A program made the translations under genes and the position numbers. From positions 65,550,948 through 65,614,947 of the forward strand of contig NC_059082.1 in assembly GCF_020497125.1 (NCBI RefSeq): a DNA stretch of 64,000 nucleotides, in the 5' to 3' direction. The notes under the pieces were generated by a model. The model made no database searches and was not told where the DNA came from. It worked only from the letters and a program-made list of their open reading frames with translations. Shown here in pieces: positions 44,266 through 55,265 of this stretch (position 1 is the stretch's first letter; each line of letters starts with the position of its first letter). The stretch comes from Mauremys mutica. Its lineage: Eukaryota; Chordata; Testudines; Geoemydidae.

Positions 44266-47200
44266 CGAATATTGGAAAACCAAAAATGGTACAGTTCCAA
44301 GTCTAATGAGAAATATAAATGGTATTAACAATTTTTCAAAACAATCAATTAATCAAAAGCAATCCTGAACTGTTGTGTCCTTTAGGGACTACAATCAGGT
44401 TGCTGAACTAAGGCATATAAATTCAATCACTCTGTGGAAAAATAAAATGTCAGTGTCTTAGAGCATTATATGAGATGAAAAAATATTTTTTAGAAAAACC
44501 ACAGGAGAGATTTTTAGGGTCAGAGTAAGACGCACTTAACTCCTTGAATAGTCCTATTGCTATCAATGGAACTGTATTGCTCTAATGCATACAAAAACTG
44601 CCATCTGATAATGGCTAGTCAAGTGCCAAGTTGTAATTACTGCTCCTGATTGGTCAAGATTTGCACACATTCTGTTATTTTTGTTACCTCATCTCCCACT
44701 TCTCCCTCACCAAAACCTGTTTGTTTTTCTCATCAACCTAGGACTTTTCTTTCAGATCGTAAACACTTTAGAGGAGATACTGCCATTTACTATATGTTCA
44801 TACAAAGCCTAGCTCAATAGGCCTCTGACCTAGTTAGCTTCTATGTGCTATCACAATAGAAGTGTTAAATAACTGAGGAGATACAGTACTATTCCACCTG
44901 ACTACATATATTCGAATCCAGCCTGTGTTAGAATGCTTGTACCCTCCTCCTTCTGAAAATCTTCATCAGTCCTGGCATAACTTCCATTTGCTGTAGTGCT
45001 TTTCCACCTTTTAAAATAACTAGGTATCCACAAAATGACTGTATTCGTCTTGCCTCTTGCCTCTTATGTAAGCTGCGGAGTGATAAATATAATTAATGTG
45101 TAACTGGACTTCAGATGTTCATGTAGTGATGTGTTTTCAGGGCATTTAGGAGTATGGTATTGACTAGGTTGTTTGACTTATGGATTTTAAGTGACAAAAA
45201 AAAACCCAGTACATATGAGACTGGAGTGTATTATATCCAGCAACAACATCAAAATCCAATAATTCTAACAGCTGCTTGTCACAGGGTGAAAGGGAAGGCA
45301 CCTGTGACCAATTGGCTGCTGCTGACTGAAAGGGAAGATACCTGGGTTTTATAAAGCAGAGAAGAATAGACAGGAAGAGAGTGGAAAGTTCCATGTAGGA
45401 GACAGTCAGGAATGGCAGGGGAGTGTCTCTGTAGACAGAGGGGCAGCTGGGGAGCTGTTTGAGCTGGGGCCAAGCTCATGACAGGATTTCTGTGGGAAAC
45501 CTGCTAAAGATTTAGTTTATCGTACTGGTTCGGTTCTTCAAATGGATCACTCCCAGGCCCCCAAAGAGCTTTCATTGCAGTATATAAGTGACATTAGCAA
45601 TGAAATGCAGTTAAGAGGAAGAAGGTAGGTTGAGTAATTTTAATAGTCAAGTAACCTGTTGGTATAATTTGTGTACATCTATGCTCAGTCACCAAAGCCT
45701 CCTGAATTGGGTAATCTCATTTCTACTTTAGCGGTTTAATTTATTGACTGCTGTGGGAGGATAGACATGTTTCCAGCAATAGAAACTACTTGAAAGTCCC
45801 AGTGAGGTACATTTTTATGTTCCATTGATAAAATTGAAACATAGGCTTCCTCACAAACATAGGCCTGATTAAAGAATCCTAAGCTTCCTCACAAACATTC
45901 AGGTAACCCTCTCTCCAGAGATGAGGGTCAACCACCTTGATAACATGTGGATAGCAATTCTTTTTGTGTAGTTTTTCTGTCAACAAATGTGATGACCTAT
46001 CTCTGACTCTCTAACATAATTCAGGTAAGTGCTGTCAAGGAATCTGGTATAGGTGTAAAAGAAAGAATTAAACAATTTGCTATTCGAATATTGGATGGGC
46101 TTCTGGCTATTTCTTAACAGTTTAAGATGTTTTCACAGGAATAGTAATAGGAATTAATATTGAACTGTTAGGCAAAACCTTACACTTTGACTCCCCTCAG
46201 GTTGACCGAGTCTCCAGAAGAGTATAGAAGGGACAAGAAAGTAAAAGAGGTGAACAAAATAGCCAAAATGAAGTATAGATTTAATATTGCAAGACCAAAT
46301 CAAGGAAGTTTTAGCTGTCAAGAACATTTCTTAATATTTTTTACATATATTTGCCTTCCTCAAAGAATCCTTCCATTTTTTTCTGGTCTGACTGCCTTGT
46401 CCTCTTCCTGTCCTTCTATTCTATATATCTTTAGAATGAATAAGTTGTTTTACTTTTATTTTCATATCATGAAATAGAGATTTTTTAATGAAACTCACTT
46501 TCACACACCAGCAATAAAGTGACCATACAACCACATCATTTTCAATCAAAGTGGAAAGCAATTTTGCAGAATTGCTTTCCATCTGCTATTTTTGCCTCTC
46601 TGCCTAGCAGGTCAGCTTCCCGTTAGAGAAGAAATCAGTGAGATGGAGTCTTGTTATTAGTATAATCTGTTTTATTTGCACTACATACACCAATCCTTGA
46701 CCAGAAATGATCATAAATGACATATAGGCAAACTCATTTTTTCAGAAATCTCAGCCCAGATACCATATTCAGTTTCCAGGAAGCAATTCTGCCCTAAGAA
46801 TTTACTCTAGTTAAAGAGATTAAGACAGGCAGTAAATTTTCTGTTTTTTTAACAGCTTCTCCTGCAAAGTGTCATAATTTGATCTCTGACATATTTGGGG
46901 CTTTAGAATTTTACTGAAATATTGAATATTTAAAACAAAATATCACAGAAAAAAGCAACTACTTCAGTCTGTCTTATTTTACAGGGTATATATATTAAAC
47001 TTAATTAAATTAACCATTCACTAGCTCTTAATTCTTCATAAATCTTTGAATTATTCAATGGCAAAAAGCTACATTAAGGTAGAGTTCAGATTGCTTGGTG
47101 ATATAGCTTGCTTTGCAGACCACTGAGTTAAGCAAAACCCAAACTTCTAAAAATCAGGAAATGCAGAGTTAAAATTGTTCTCTTTAAGCAGTGCCCCACA

Positions 47201-47585
47201 GTGTCCTGTTAACACACAGCTTTACTCTGCAAACCCCCAGTTGCTGAAATGTACAAGCTCTTCTCCTTTTACAACAGATTCACTTTCCCCCATAGCATTC
47301 GATCTAGCACTATTAAAGAACAAAAAGGTGCGTGGAGGTAAGGTAGTTGCCCATACCACCTTCCTTCTGCCTTCATTGAGCAGTGCCTCAGTATGCATGT
47401 AGCCTGTATGCATATAGCCCACGCTCACGCTGGCCCTTGGCAATATAAGATTCAGGAGTTCTAGATCCTGGCGCACGCGTGTGTGTACACACACACACAC
47501 ACACACACTCTTAGCCAACTACCCAGAAAGAATACCACATGGGTACAATTTAAGAACCATTTTGTGGCCCTTTACAACTCCCTTG
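44266..47585. other. Unassigned non-coding sequence with one LTR-like patch
   Basis: At about 45,275-45,480 a block starting TGTCACAGGGTGAAAGGG with a TTTTATAAAGC box resembles a Gypsy-type LTR start, without a recognisable end. A 17-base repeat, AGGCTTCCTCACAAACA-like, occurs at about 45,843 and 45,880. The rest is single-copy sequence without exons. Confidence 0.35.
47471..47508. repeat. (CA)n / (GT)n microsatellite
   Basis: GCGCACGCGTGTGTGT followed by about twelve AC units. It is locally self-complementary. Confidence 0.9.
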
Positions 47586-47589
47586 CCCT

Positions 47590-47805
47590 AAGGGTACATT
47601 TACATTTGAGCTGGGAGCTATGATTCCCAGCTCATGTAGATGTACCCATACTAGCTCTGCTTGATCTATAAACCTTCCCTGAACCCTTGGCTACATACTT
47701 GGGTGGTTAGTGCAAGCTGCCGCCCTTACTACACTGGCTACAGTGATACTTTCAGTATGCTAGTGTGTGCATGTCTATGTGACCTGGGAATCAGACCTCC
47801 AACTT
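47590..47805. mobile_element. Partial PIF/Harbinger-type MITE
   Basis: It begins GGGTACATTTACATTTGAGC after CTAA, like the other MITEs here. It contains an internal palindrome (GCTGGGAGCTATGATTCCCAGC) and the segment GACCTGGGAATCAGACCTCC. The expected right terminus is missing or decayed. Confidence 0.4.
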
Positions 47806-47939
47806 GTTTTAATATATCCTACAAGTTAACTATTACCGGTATTAGCATAAGTGTAAGCTCTAGCGCTTAGAGGGATGCAACTCTCTGCTCCCTCTATGCG
47901 GGGGTGGGAAAAGCCAGCCCTTGTCTTATTCTTCATTTA

Positions 47940-48770
47940 TATGAATTATAATATAGTTTACCCATAATTCCTTATATTGTAAATTATTGATTTAGTTGAA
48001 GTATGTACATGTTCTGATTGTATAAATGGTTGTTACTGTGATTGTACTCGTGAAAGGGCATGGAATAGAAACTGTGCAAGAGATGCCTTGGAGTAAGTGG
48101 GTCACCTTGATTTTACAAGTTGATCTCTGGTTAAGCAATTGGATACAGTTTCAACCAAGAGAGGGTAGAGAGCAATGTCTTAGATGCCAGGACCTGTGTC
48201 CCAGGGACTTTGTCCAAGGGTTCTGTTTTGCTCTGGATTCTCCACCTGGAGAGTCTAAACTGTGTGTGAAGTGATTCTCTGGGACCGGACTAGATTGGTG
48301 GCAGTGGTGCAGAGGTGAAATCACAGAAATTGACCAGGTAGCTGCTTATTGGAGTGGGACCTGGTGGTGCAGACTTCTCTAGATTGGAGTAGATGTGAAA
48401 AAGAGCCTGATCTCTTGATGCCCCTGACTACAACTAAATCTAGCCTGTGAGTGGAGATTGTTTTGTGACTAAGTTCTCTGGACGTCAGCAAAACTGATTA
48501 TTAATAGTTGGGAGTGTGAGGATGACCATATACTGACTGGCTTTTGCTCATTTTGTCGTATGTAAATATTTATTGGTTATCATTTGTCTTGATTATTTTC
48601 TCCCTAAATAAAAGGTACTTGTGGTTCCACATTACCAAGGACTTATCCGGAGCACTTGAAAGTGGAGAAGAACCACCTGCAAAGGTGACAGGAGATTATA
48701 CTTTAATTCCTCAGAGCTAGCAAAAGGAAAAGAAGCTCTGGGAGTGGGCTTGAACCATATTTTTGTTACT
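47940..48770 (+). repeat. Possible LTR-type fragment
   Basis: An AT-rich 5' part grades into a GC-richer stretch. A polyadenylation-type motif (CCCTAAATAAAAGGTAC near 48,603) follows, then a purine-rich tail. The order resembles turtle LTRs, but no terminal repeats or duplication were found. Confidence 0.3.
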
Positions 48771-49989
48771 TTAGAAAAGGACTCCTAGACAGTTTGAACC
48801 TGGCTCTTGTTGCTGCTACTGGCTCTTGGCATACTGGTTACACAACAATTCTTAAGTAAATGCTTCCAATGTAGTAAAGTGTTATTGAAATATGTATTGA
48901 GGTTCACCTCCTATGGATCTAATTGAAGATCTTTGGTTCCAATGGCGTTACACCAGAGTTATGTTTGTCCTAATATGATCAACTTTTTCATCTCCTGTAA
49001 TTCTTCTTACACTTTTATATGTATAGTGTTTTTAATTGTGGTTCCCAAAGGAAAAGCTCTTTCAGGGAATAAATTGCCGAATAGACTGGTAAAGTAATTA
49101 CCAATCTTTATTTCCAATTGATCATACTAGAAATCATTACAAGTTTCATTTGGCCTTTCTCTCTCATCTCTTTAGAATCAATCTCCACCCATTGACCACT
49201 TTATAAAGTGAATAAGAACGAAAGATGAGCTTTTTAGAGTAAATGCAATAATATTTTGTGAGACCTTCACATGTACTTTCAAATGTGCTACTTAAATGCT
49301 GTGCTGAAAACCTGTTTTTTTAAATAGATTAGATACCATGATGATAGGTGCCTTAAAAATACCCTAGAAAGATAGATGGAGAGATTAGATAATCATACCT
49401 AATCTTAACCAAAAAAAATCTGTTCTCTTTAACAGGCTGTATGATTATGGTTTACTTTGTTACAATATCATATATCAGACATTGTGTAACTCTGGACTGA
49501 GCCAATTTTTAGAAGCTGGAGTGTCTGCAAAATACATGAGGTACCTGTCCACACTAGGAATAAAAGGGGATCATTTGCTTTGCTAGAGTTGTGGAAAACT
49601 CATTACAAACTCTAAAAACCTGTAAAACTCACTTGGTGTGAGATTCTTTCACAAAATGCAAACCAGCCAGGGGAATCTGTTAGAATTCTTTGGGTCCTCA
49701 AACCTTGAGATGAAACTTGAAATATGTAGCTTCCACCACATATGTATGAATCATTAGTGGCTGAGTGAAGCTGGCTGGCTGGCCTGGAATTTGATGTGGG
49801 TTTGTCACAGAAGTTCACATAGCATAAGTCACGTGGTGCAACGTCAGAGTCTCTGATTAACTGAGCCAGCCACATGCGATCTGGAGTGCCAGCCATTATA
49901 TGATCAGGTATCCACAGAAAACAGTTCTGGAATTCTATTATTAATGGCACAACCAGAACTGTGTAGACAGTTTACTCAAGACAGTTAAG
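48771..49989. other. Unassigned non-coding sequence
   Basis: The minus-strand 112-codon stretch at 49,612-49,950 has no recognised domain. Nothing is called. Confidence 0.4.
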
Positions 49990-50588
49990 TCCAAAGCAGA
50001 CTGTGAAGAGTTAGAGGGGATCTCACAAAAGTGGGTGACTCGGCAACAAAATGGCAGATGAAATTCAATGGTGATAAATGCAAAGTAATGCACATTGGAA
50101 AACACAATCCAAATATACATACAAAATGATGGGATCTAAATTAGCTGTTACCATTTGAGAAAGATCTTGGAGTCATTGTGGATAGTTCTCTGAAAACATC
50201 CACTTTATGTGCAGTAGCAGTCAAAAAAGCGAACAGAACGTTAGAAACTATTAGGAAAGGGATCGATAATAAGACATAAATATCATAATGCCACTATATG
50301 AATCTATGGCACTCCCACACCTTGAATACTGTGCAGTTATGGTCGTTCCATCTCAAAAAAGATATATTAGAATTGGAAAAGTTACAGAGAAGGGCAACAA
50401 AAATTAAGGGTATGGAACAGTTTCTACATGAAGAGAGATTTAAAAAAAACTGTGGACTCCTGAACTTGGAAAAGAGACTACTAAGTGGGGATATGATAAA
50501 GGTATATAAAATCATGAATGGTATGGAGAAAGTGAGTAAGGAAGTGTTATTTACTCCTTTACATAACACAAGAATCAGGTTAGAGTAA
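49990..50588 (+). pseudogene. CR1 LINE ORF2 carboxyl remnant
   Basis: The frames read KWQMKFNGDKCKVMHIGKHN, KDLGVIVDSSLKTS, a VKKANRTLETIRKGI region and LEKLQRRATKIKGMEQFLHE, then LNLEKRLLSGDMIKVYKIMN. This is the CR1 region between the RT core and the end of ORF2. Two stops and a frameshift break it. It is cut at about 50,588 by the start of the hAT element. Confidence 0.9.
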
Positions 50589-50999
50589 CTCAAAAAAAAT
50601 TATATACAAAATTAACTCAAAAAATGTATTGCAATTTAAAAAATTAATCGTGATTAATCACAGTTTTAATCACACTGTTAAACAATAGAATACCAATTGA
50701 AATTTACTAAATATTTTGGATGTTTTTCTACTTTTTCAAATATATTGATTTCAATTACAACACAGAATACAGTGTACAGTACTCATATTATTTTTATTAC
50801 AAATATTTACACTGTAAAAAATTATAAACAAAAGAAATATTTTTCAGTTCACCTCACAAGTACCGTAGTGCTATCTCTTTATTGTGAAAGCACAACTTAC
50901 AAATGTAGATTTTTTTTTTATTACAAACTGCACTCAAAAACAAAACAATGTAAAACTTTAGAGCCTACAAGTCCACTCAGTCCTACTTCTTGTTCAGCC

Positions 51000-51215
51000 A
51001 ATTGCGAAGAGAAACAAGTTTGTTTACATTTATGGGAGATACTGCTGCCTGCTTCTTATTTACAATGTCACCTAAAAGTGAGAACAGACGTTTGCATGGC
51101 ACTTTTGTAGCTGGCACTGCAAAGTATTTACATGCCAGATATGCTAACATTCGTATGCCCCTTCATGCTTTGGCCACCATTCCAGAGGACATGTTTCCAT
51201 GCTGATGACACTCGT
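51000..51215 (-). pseudogene. hAT transposase carboxyl end, inverted copy
   Basis: The minus strand encodes a decayed version of the carboxyl dimerisation segment found intact in sense at 53,799-53,984. It runs from the region matching CPLEWW through the VNKLVCLSNWL-like end. It corresponds to the same protein part in opposite orientation, so it was produced by inversion and not by a second gene. Confidence 0.65.
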
Positions 51216-52107
51216 TAAAAAAATGTTAGTTAAATTTGTGACTGAACTCATTGGGGGGAAAACTGTATGTATCCTGCTCTGTGTTTTACCCATTCTGTGT
51301 TTTAACCATTCTGCCATATATTTCATGTTATAGCAGTCTCAGGGTATGTCTACACTACGAAATTAGGTCGGTTTAATAGAAGTTGATTTTTTAGAAATCA
51401 ATTTGATATAGTCGATTGTGTGTATCTCCACTAAGCGCATTAAGTCGGTGGTGTGTGTCCACAGTACTGAGGCTAGCATTGGCTTTTGGAGCATTGCACT
51501 GTGGTAACTATCCCACAGTTTCCACAGTCTCCGCTGCTCATTGGAATTCTGGGTTGAGCTCCCAATGCCTAAAAACATTGTCACGGGTGGTTCTGGGTAC
51601 ATGTCATCAGCCCCCCCCCCCTCCCCTCCATGAAAGCAACAGCAAAAAATCGTTTCTTGCCTTTTTTCCTGGGTTACCCATGCAGATGACATACCATGGC
51701 AAGCATGGAGCCCACTCAGCTCACTGTCGCCGTATGTCTCCTGGGTGCTACATAGCAGCATCCCTTTGCCTTGCCTTGTGGATGGCAGGTGGTGCAATAT
51801 GACTGCTAGTCGTCGTCGTCCCGTGGGTGCTCCTGGCCGACATCAGTTAGGTTGGTCTGGGGGCGACTGGGCAGACATGGGTGCCCCTGGCCGGCCTCGG
51901 TGAGGTTCGTTTAGGGCACCTGGACAAAAATGGGAATGACTCCAGGTCATTCTCTTCAAGTTTCGTCTAATGGAGATTCAGTCCTTCCTGGAATATCATG
52001 CCAGCTGGCGGCTTCCACCTCAGGCGGCTTCCACCTCAGGCTGCTCTCCCAGTCCGCAGCACTGTGCGGTTGCACATATCCCAGCCTACCCTTGGCTCAT
52101 GAAGCCT

Positions 52108-52440
52108 GGCAGTAGTAAGGAGCAGTTCAACTATAGGCTGAGCAAGTGCATAATAGTGGTAGAATGTGCCTTTGGACGTTTAAAAGCTCGCTGGTGCAGT
52201 TTACTGACTTGGTTAGACCTCAGCAAAACCAATATTGCCATCATTATTACTGTTTGCTGTGTGCTCCACAATATCTGTGAGAGGAAGGGAGAGACGTTTA
52301 TGGCAGGGGGGAGGTTGAGGCAAATTGCCACTGATTATGCACAGGCAGACACCAGGGCAGTTAGAAGAGCACAACAGGGCGCGCTGTGCATCAGAGAAGC
52401 TTTGAAAACCAGTTTCATGACTGGCCAGGCTACGGGGTGA
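52108..52440 (+). pseudogene. Harbinger transposase (DDE_4-type) carboxyl remnant
   Basis: The residues EQFNYRLSKCIIVVECAFGR, then LKARWCSL and ITVCCVLHNICERKGE are the terminal part of a Harbinger nuclease: the (V)E.AFGRLK.RW block with the third catalytic Glu, then the CC.LHN motif. It lies inside an open stretch that begins at 51,970. The first two catalytic Asp blocks are absent, so the protein would be inactive even if made. Confidence 0.85.
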
Positions 52441-52740
52441 AAGTTCTGTTTGTTTCTCCTTGATGAAAACCTGCTCCCTTGGTTCACTGTACTTCCCTAT
52501 AAGCCAACCGCCCTCCCCTCCCCCTTTGATCTCCACTTGAAGAGGCAATAAAGTCATTGTTGCTTCACATTCATGCATTCTTTATTAATTCATCACACAA
52601 ATGGGGGGATAACTGCCAAGGGACCCTGGGAGGGGTGGAGGAGGAGGGAAGCAGAGGGGTGGGGTAGTTGTAGGGGCACTCCCTAGAATGGCATGCAGCT
52701 CATCATAGAAGTGGCATGTGTGGGGCTCTGACCCGGAGCA

Positions 52741-52947
52741 TCAGTTTGCCTCTCTGGTTCTTTGGTAGGCTTGCCTGAGCTCCTTAAGTTTCGCGCAGCG
52801 CTTCTGCGGGTCCCTGTCCTTCATGACCTTGGAGATTTTTTCAAATATTCTGGAATTTCGTCTTTTGGAATGGAGTTCGGATAGCATGGATTCGTCTCCC
52901 CATACAGCGATCAGATGCAGAACCATTTGGTCCATGCTGGAGCTCAC
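52741..52947 (-). pseudogene. Myb/SANT-like Harbinger accessory protein remnant
   Basis: The 68-residue minus-strand frame reads LHLIAVWGDESMLSELHSKR, NSRIFEKISKVMKDR, QKRCAKLKELRQAYQRTREA. The order LI..W....L, then I...M...G/R..., then C..K.K.L...Y is that of the Myb/SANT-like (MADF-like) DNA-binding protein encoded next to Harbinger transposases. It is convergent with the transposase remnant. Short, and probably truncated at its end. Confidence 0.8.
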
Positions 52948-53288
52948 TCAAAAGTTCACGGGGCTTTTCTTGTCTACCTGGCCAGTGCACCAGAGCGCTG
53001 GAGAGCGCTGTCCAGAGCGGTCACAATGGAGCACTCTGGGATAGCTCCCGGAGGCCAATACCGTCGAAATGCGTCCACACTACCCCAAATTCGACCCAGC
53101 AGGGTCAATTTCAGCACTAATCCCCTCGTCGGGGAGGAGTACAGAAACAGATTTTAAAAGCCCTTTAAGTCGACAAAAATGGCTTCATCATGTGGATGGG
53201 TGCAGGGTTAAATCGATCTAACGCTGCTAAATTCGACCTAAACTCATAGTGTAGACCAGGGCTCAGATGATGACTGAAGCTGCAAATG

Positions 53289-53430
53289 AGCAACAGGGAA
53301 TGGATCACTTGATGATTACCTGTTCTGTTCATTCCCTCTGGGGCACCTGGCAATTGGCCACTGTCGGAAGACAGGATACTGGGCTAGATGGACCTTTGGT
53401 TTGACCCAGTATGGCCGTTCTTATGTTCTT
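53289..53430 (+). repeat. CR1 LINE 3' end
   Basis: GGATCACTTGATGATTACCT, CTGTTCATTCCCTCTGGGGC, then TTGACCCAGTATGGCCGTTC and TTATGTTCTTATG. It is the same subfamily as at 8,282, inserted into hAT internal sequence. It is less diverged than the copy at 8,282, so probably younger. Confidence 0.9.
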
Positions 53431-53432
53431 AT

Positions 53433-53984
53433 GACCCATCATTCTGTTCGTTTTTAAGAACACTTTCACTGCAGATTTGACAAAATGCAAAGAAGGTACC
53501 AATGTGAGATTTCTAAAGATAGTTACAGCACTCATCCCACAGTTTAAGAATCTGAAGTGCCTTCCAAAATCTGAGAGGGATGGGTTGTGGAGCATGCTTT
53601 CAGAAGTCTTAAAAAAGCAACACTCCAGTGCAGAAATTACAGAACCCGAACCATCAAAAAAGAGAATCAACCTTCTGCTGGTGGCATCTGACTTAGATGA
53701 TGAAAATGAATGGGCATTGGTCTGCATTCCTTTGGATCATTATCAAGCTGAACCCATCATCAACATGGACGCATGTCCTTTGGAGTGGTGGTTGAAGCAT
53801 GAAGAGACTTAATGAATCTTTAGTGCATCTGGCATATAAATATCTTGCAATGCCAGCTACAACAGTGCCATGCGAATGCCTATTCTTACTTTCAGGTGAC
53901 ATTGTAAACAAGAAGCAGACAGCATTATCTCCTGCAAATGTAAACAAACTTGTTTGTCTGAGCAATTGGCTGAACAAGAAGTAG
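53433..53984 (+). pseudogene. hAT transposase carboxyl remnant
   Basis: Two frames, 53,477-53,812 and 53,799-53,984, cover the end of a hAT transposase. The first holds LKCLPKSERDGLWSMLSEVL and ACPLEWWLKHEET. The second holds YKYLAMPATTVPCECLFLLS, GDIVNKKQTALSPANVNKLV and CLSNWLNKK, the hATC dimerisation domain. A frameshift near 53,800 joins them. The catalytic DDE part is missing and the copy is dead. Confidence 0.88.
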
Positions 53985-54154
53985 GACAGAGTGTACTTGT
54001 AAAACTTTAGTGCCTGCATTCAAAAATAAAGTAGTTACTTTTTGTATATAATTCTACATTTGTAAGTTAAACTTTCATGATAGAGATTGCACTACAGTCC
54101 TCATATTAGGTTATTTGAAAAATACTATTTCTTTTATTTTTACAGTGCATGTTT

Positions 54155-54335
54155 ATGACAAAATCCTAGAACTGGAAGGGACCTCGAGAGGTCAGATAGT
54201 CCAGTCCTCTGCACTCCTGGAAGGACTAATTATCTAGACCATTCCTAACAGGTGTTTGTCTAATCTGCTCTTAAAAATCTCCAATGATGAAGATTCCACA
54301 ACCTCCCTAGGCAATTTATTCCAGTGCTTAACCAA
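54155..54335 (-). repeat. CR1 LINE 3' end, reverse
   Basis: The plus strand reads CTAGAACTGGAAGGGACCTC, GAGAGGTC, CCAGTCCTCTGCACTCCTGG and CAATTTATTCCAGTGCTTAA. It sits inside the hAT 3' UTR (TTACAGTGC before, AAATATTTATAAT after). Confidence 0.88.
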
Positions 54336-54972
54336 ATATTTATAATAAAAAAAAATTAAGTGAGCACTGTAAAATTTGTATTCTGTGTTGTAATTGAAAT
54401 CAACATTCAAAAATATTTATATAAATAATATTTTATTATTGTTGAACAGCACAATTAATTGAGATTAATCTTTTTAATTGCTTAACAGTCCTAGTTGCTA
54501 CCACTGATGGGCAATTTTAGGAGAAAAAGGCCATTGCAAACAATGCCAAAGGGTGCAAGGTTTCCATGGAGCTAGAGCAGCCAAAGAGCCTACCTTCTAT
54601 GGGGGAAGGAAGGAGGCAATACCCGTGGCCATTACACACGGGCTTCTTTAAGGGATGCACAGCACCTGCATGTCCTGGGAAAGCTGATCAAGAAAAATTA
54701 AAAAAAAAATTTATAAAAACATTTTTAAATTCCCCCTTCCTTTAAAAAAAACCATGGAATTTAATTGAAATACAAGTAATTGTGACCAGTTCTGTTGTGG
54801 TCTTATTGACCAGAGCATTGTGTCTCCCTCTGTTTTTTCATTTTGTAGGAGTTGGCTCTTTGTTTTTGATCCCAGGCATACACTGGTATGTTGGGACCAG
54901 AACACTGAAATGGTGTCGTCATGCTTGTTCATTTTATTATACTACGAGAGTTAGCTCTTGTCAAACAGTGAC

Positions 54973-55265
54973 TGAGGGCATGTCTACACTACTCGCCGGA
55001 TTGGCGGGCAGCGATCGATCCAGCGGGGATTTATCTAATCTAGATGCAATAAATCGACCCCTGAGCGCTCTCCTGTCAACTCCTTTACTCCAGCTTGGCG
55101 AGAGGCGCAGGCGGAGTCGATGGGGGAGCGGCAGAAGTCGACTCACCGCGGTGAAGACACCATGGTAAGTCTATCTAAGTACGTCGACTTCAACTATGTT
55201 GTTCACGTAGCTGAAGTTGCGTAACTTAGATCGATTTTTTCCCCCCCAGTGTAGACCAGGCCTGA
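54973..55265. mobile_element. PIF/Harbinger-type MITE with TGA duplication
   Basis: The element spans 54,976-55,262. It starts GGGCATGTCTACACTAC and ends GTGTAGACCAGGCC. TGA lies at 54,973-54,975 and 55,263-55,265. Its interior (AGCGATCGATCCAGCGGGG, GAAGTCGACTCACC) is related to the MITE at 36,503. Confidence 0.85.

Larger units (their letters stand above)
51342..53262. mobile_element. PIF/Harbinger element with transposase remnant
   Basis: The 1,921-base element starts GGGTATGTCTACACTACG and ends CATAGTGTAGACCAGGGC. TCA flanks it on both sides (51,339-51,341 and 53,263-53,265) within CTCAG. It carries a transposase 3' part on the plus strand (51,970-52,440) and a Myb-like gene remnant on the minus strand (52,741-52,947), the two-gene convergent plan of PIF/Harbinger. 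Most of the transposase amino part is missing. The outer ends share sequence with the MITEs at 25.2, 36.5 and 55.0 kb. Confidence 0.85.
50589..54497. mobile_element. Fold-back hAT element, carrier of later insertions
   Basis: The left arm (about 50,620-51,215) is an inverted copy of the transposase 3' end and UTR. The right arm (about 53,433-54,497) is the same end in forward orientation. Both arms end in AT-rich GATTAATC-type sequence. The middle, AGCAGTCTCAG then ATGATGAC then ACCCATCATTCTG, is normal hAT internal sequence once the Harbinger element (51,342-53,262) and a CR1 tail (53,289-53,430) are removed. A second CR1 tail sits in the right arm UTR (54,155-54,335). The element cannot move itself. 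Confidence 0.75.

Noticed and set aside
43023..44331. Separate small genes on the minus strand
   Set aside because: All are consecutive pieces of one broken CR1 ORF2, in LINE order.
51363..51802. Frames of 128 and 144 codons on opposite strands
   Set aside because: They lie in the 5' part of the Harbinger element, begin near its terminal repeat and show no transposase or other motif.
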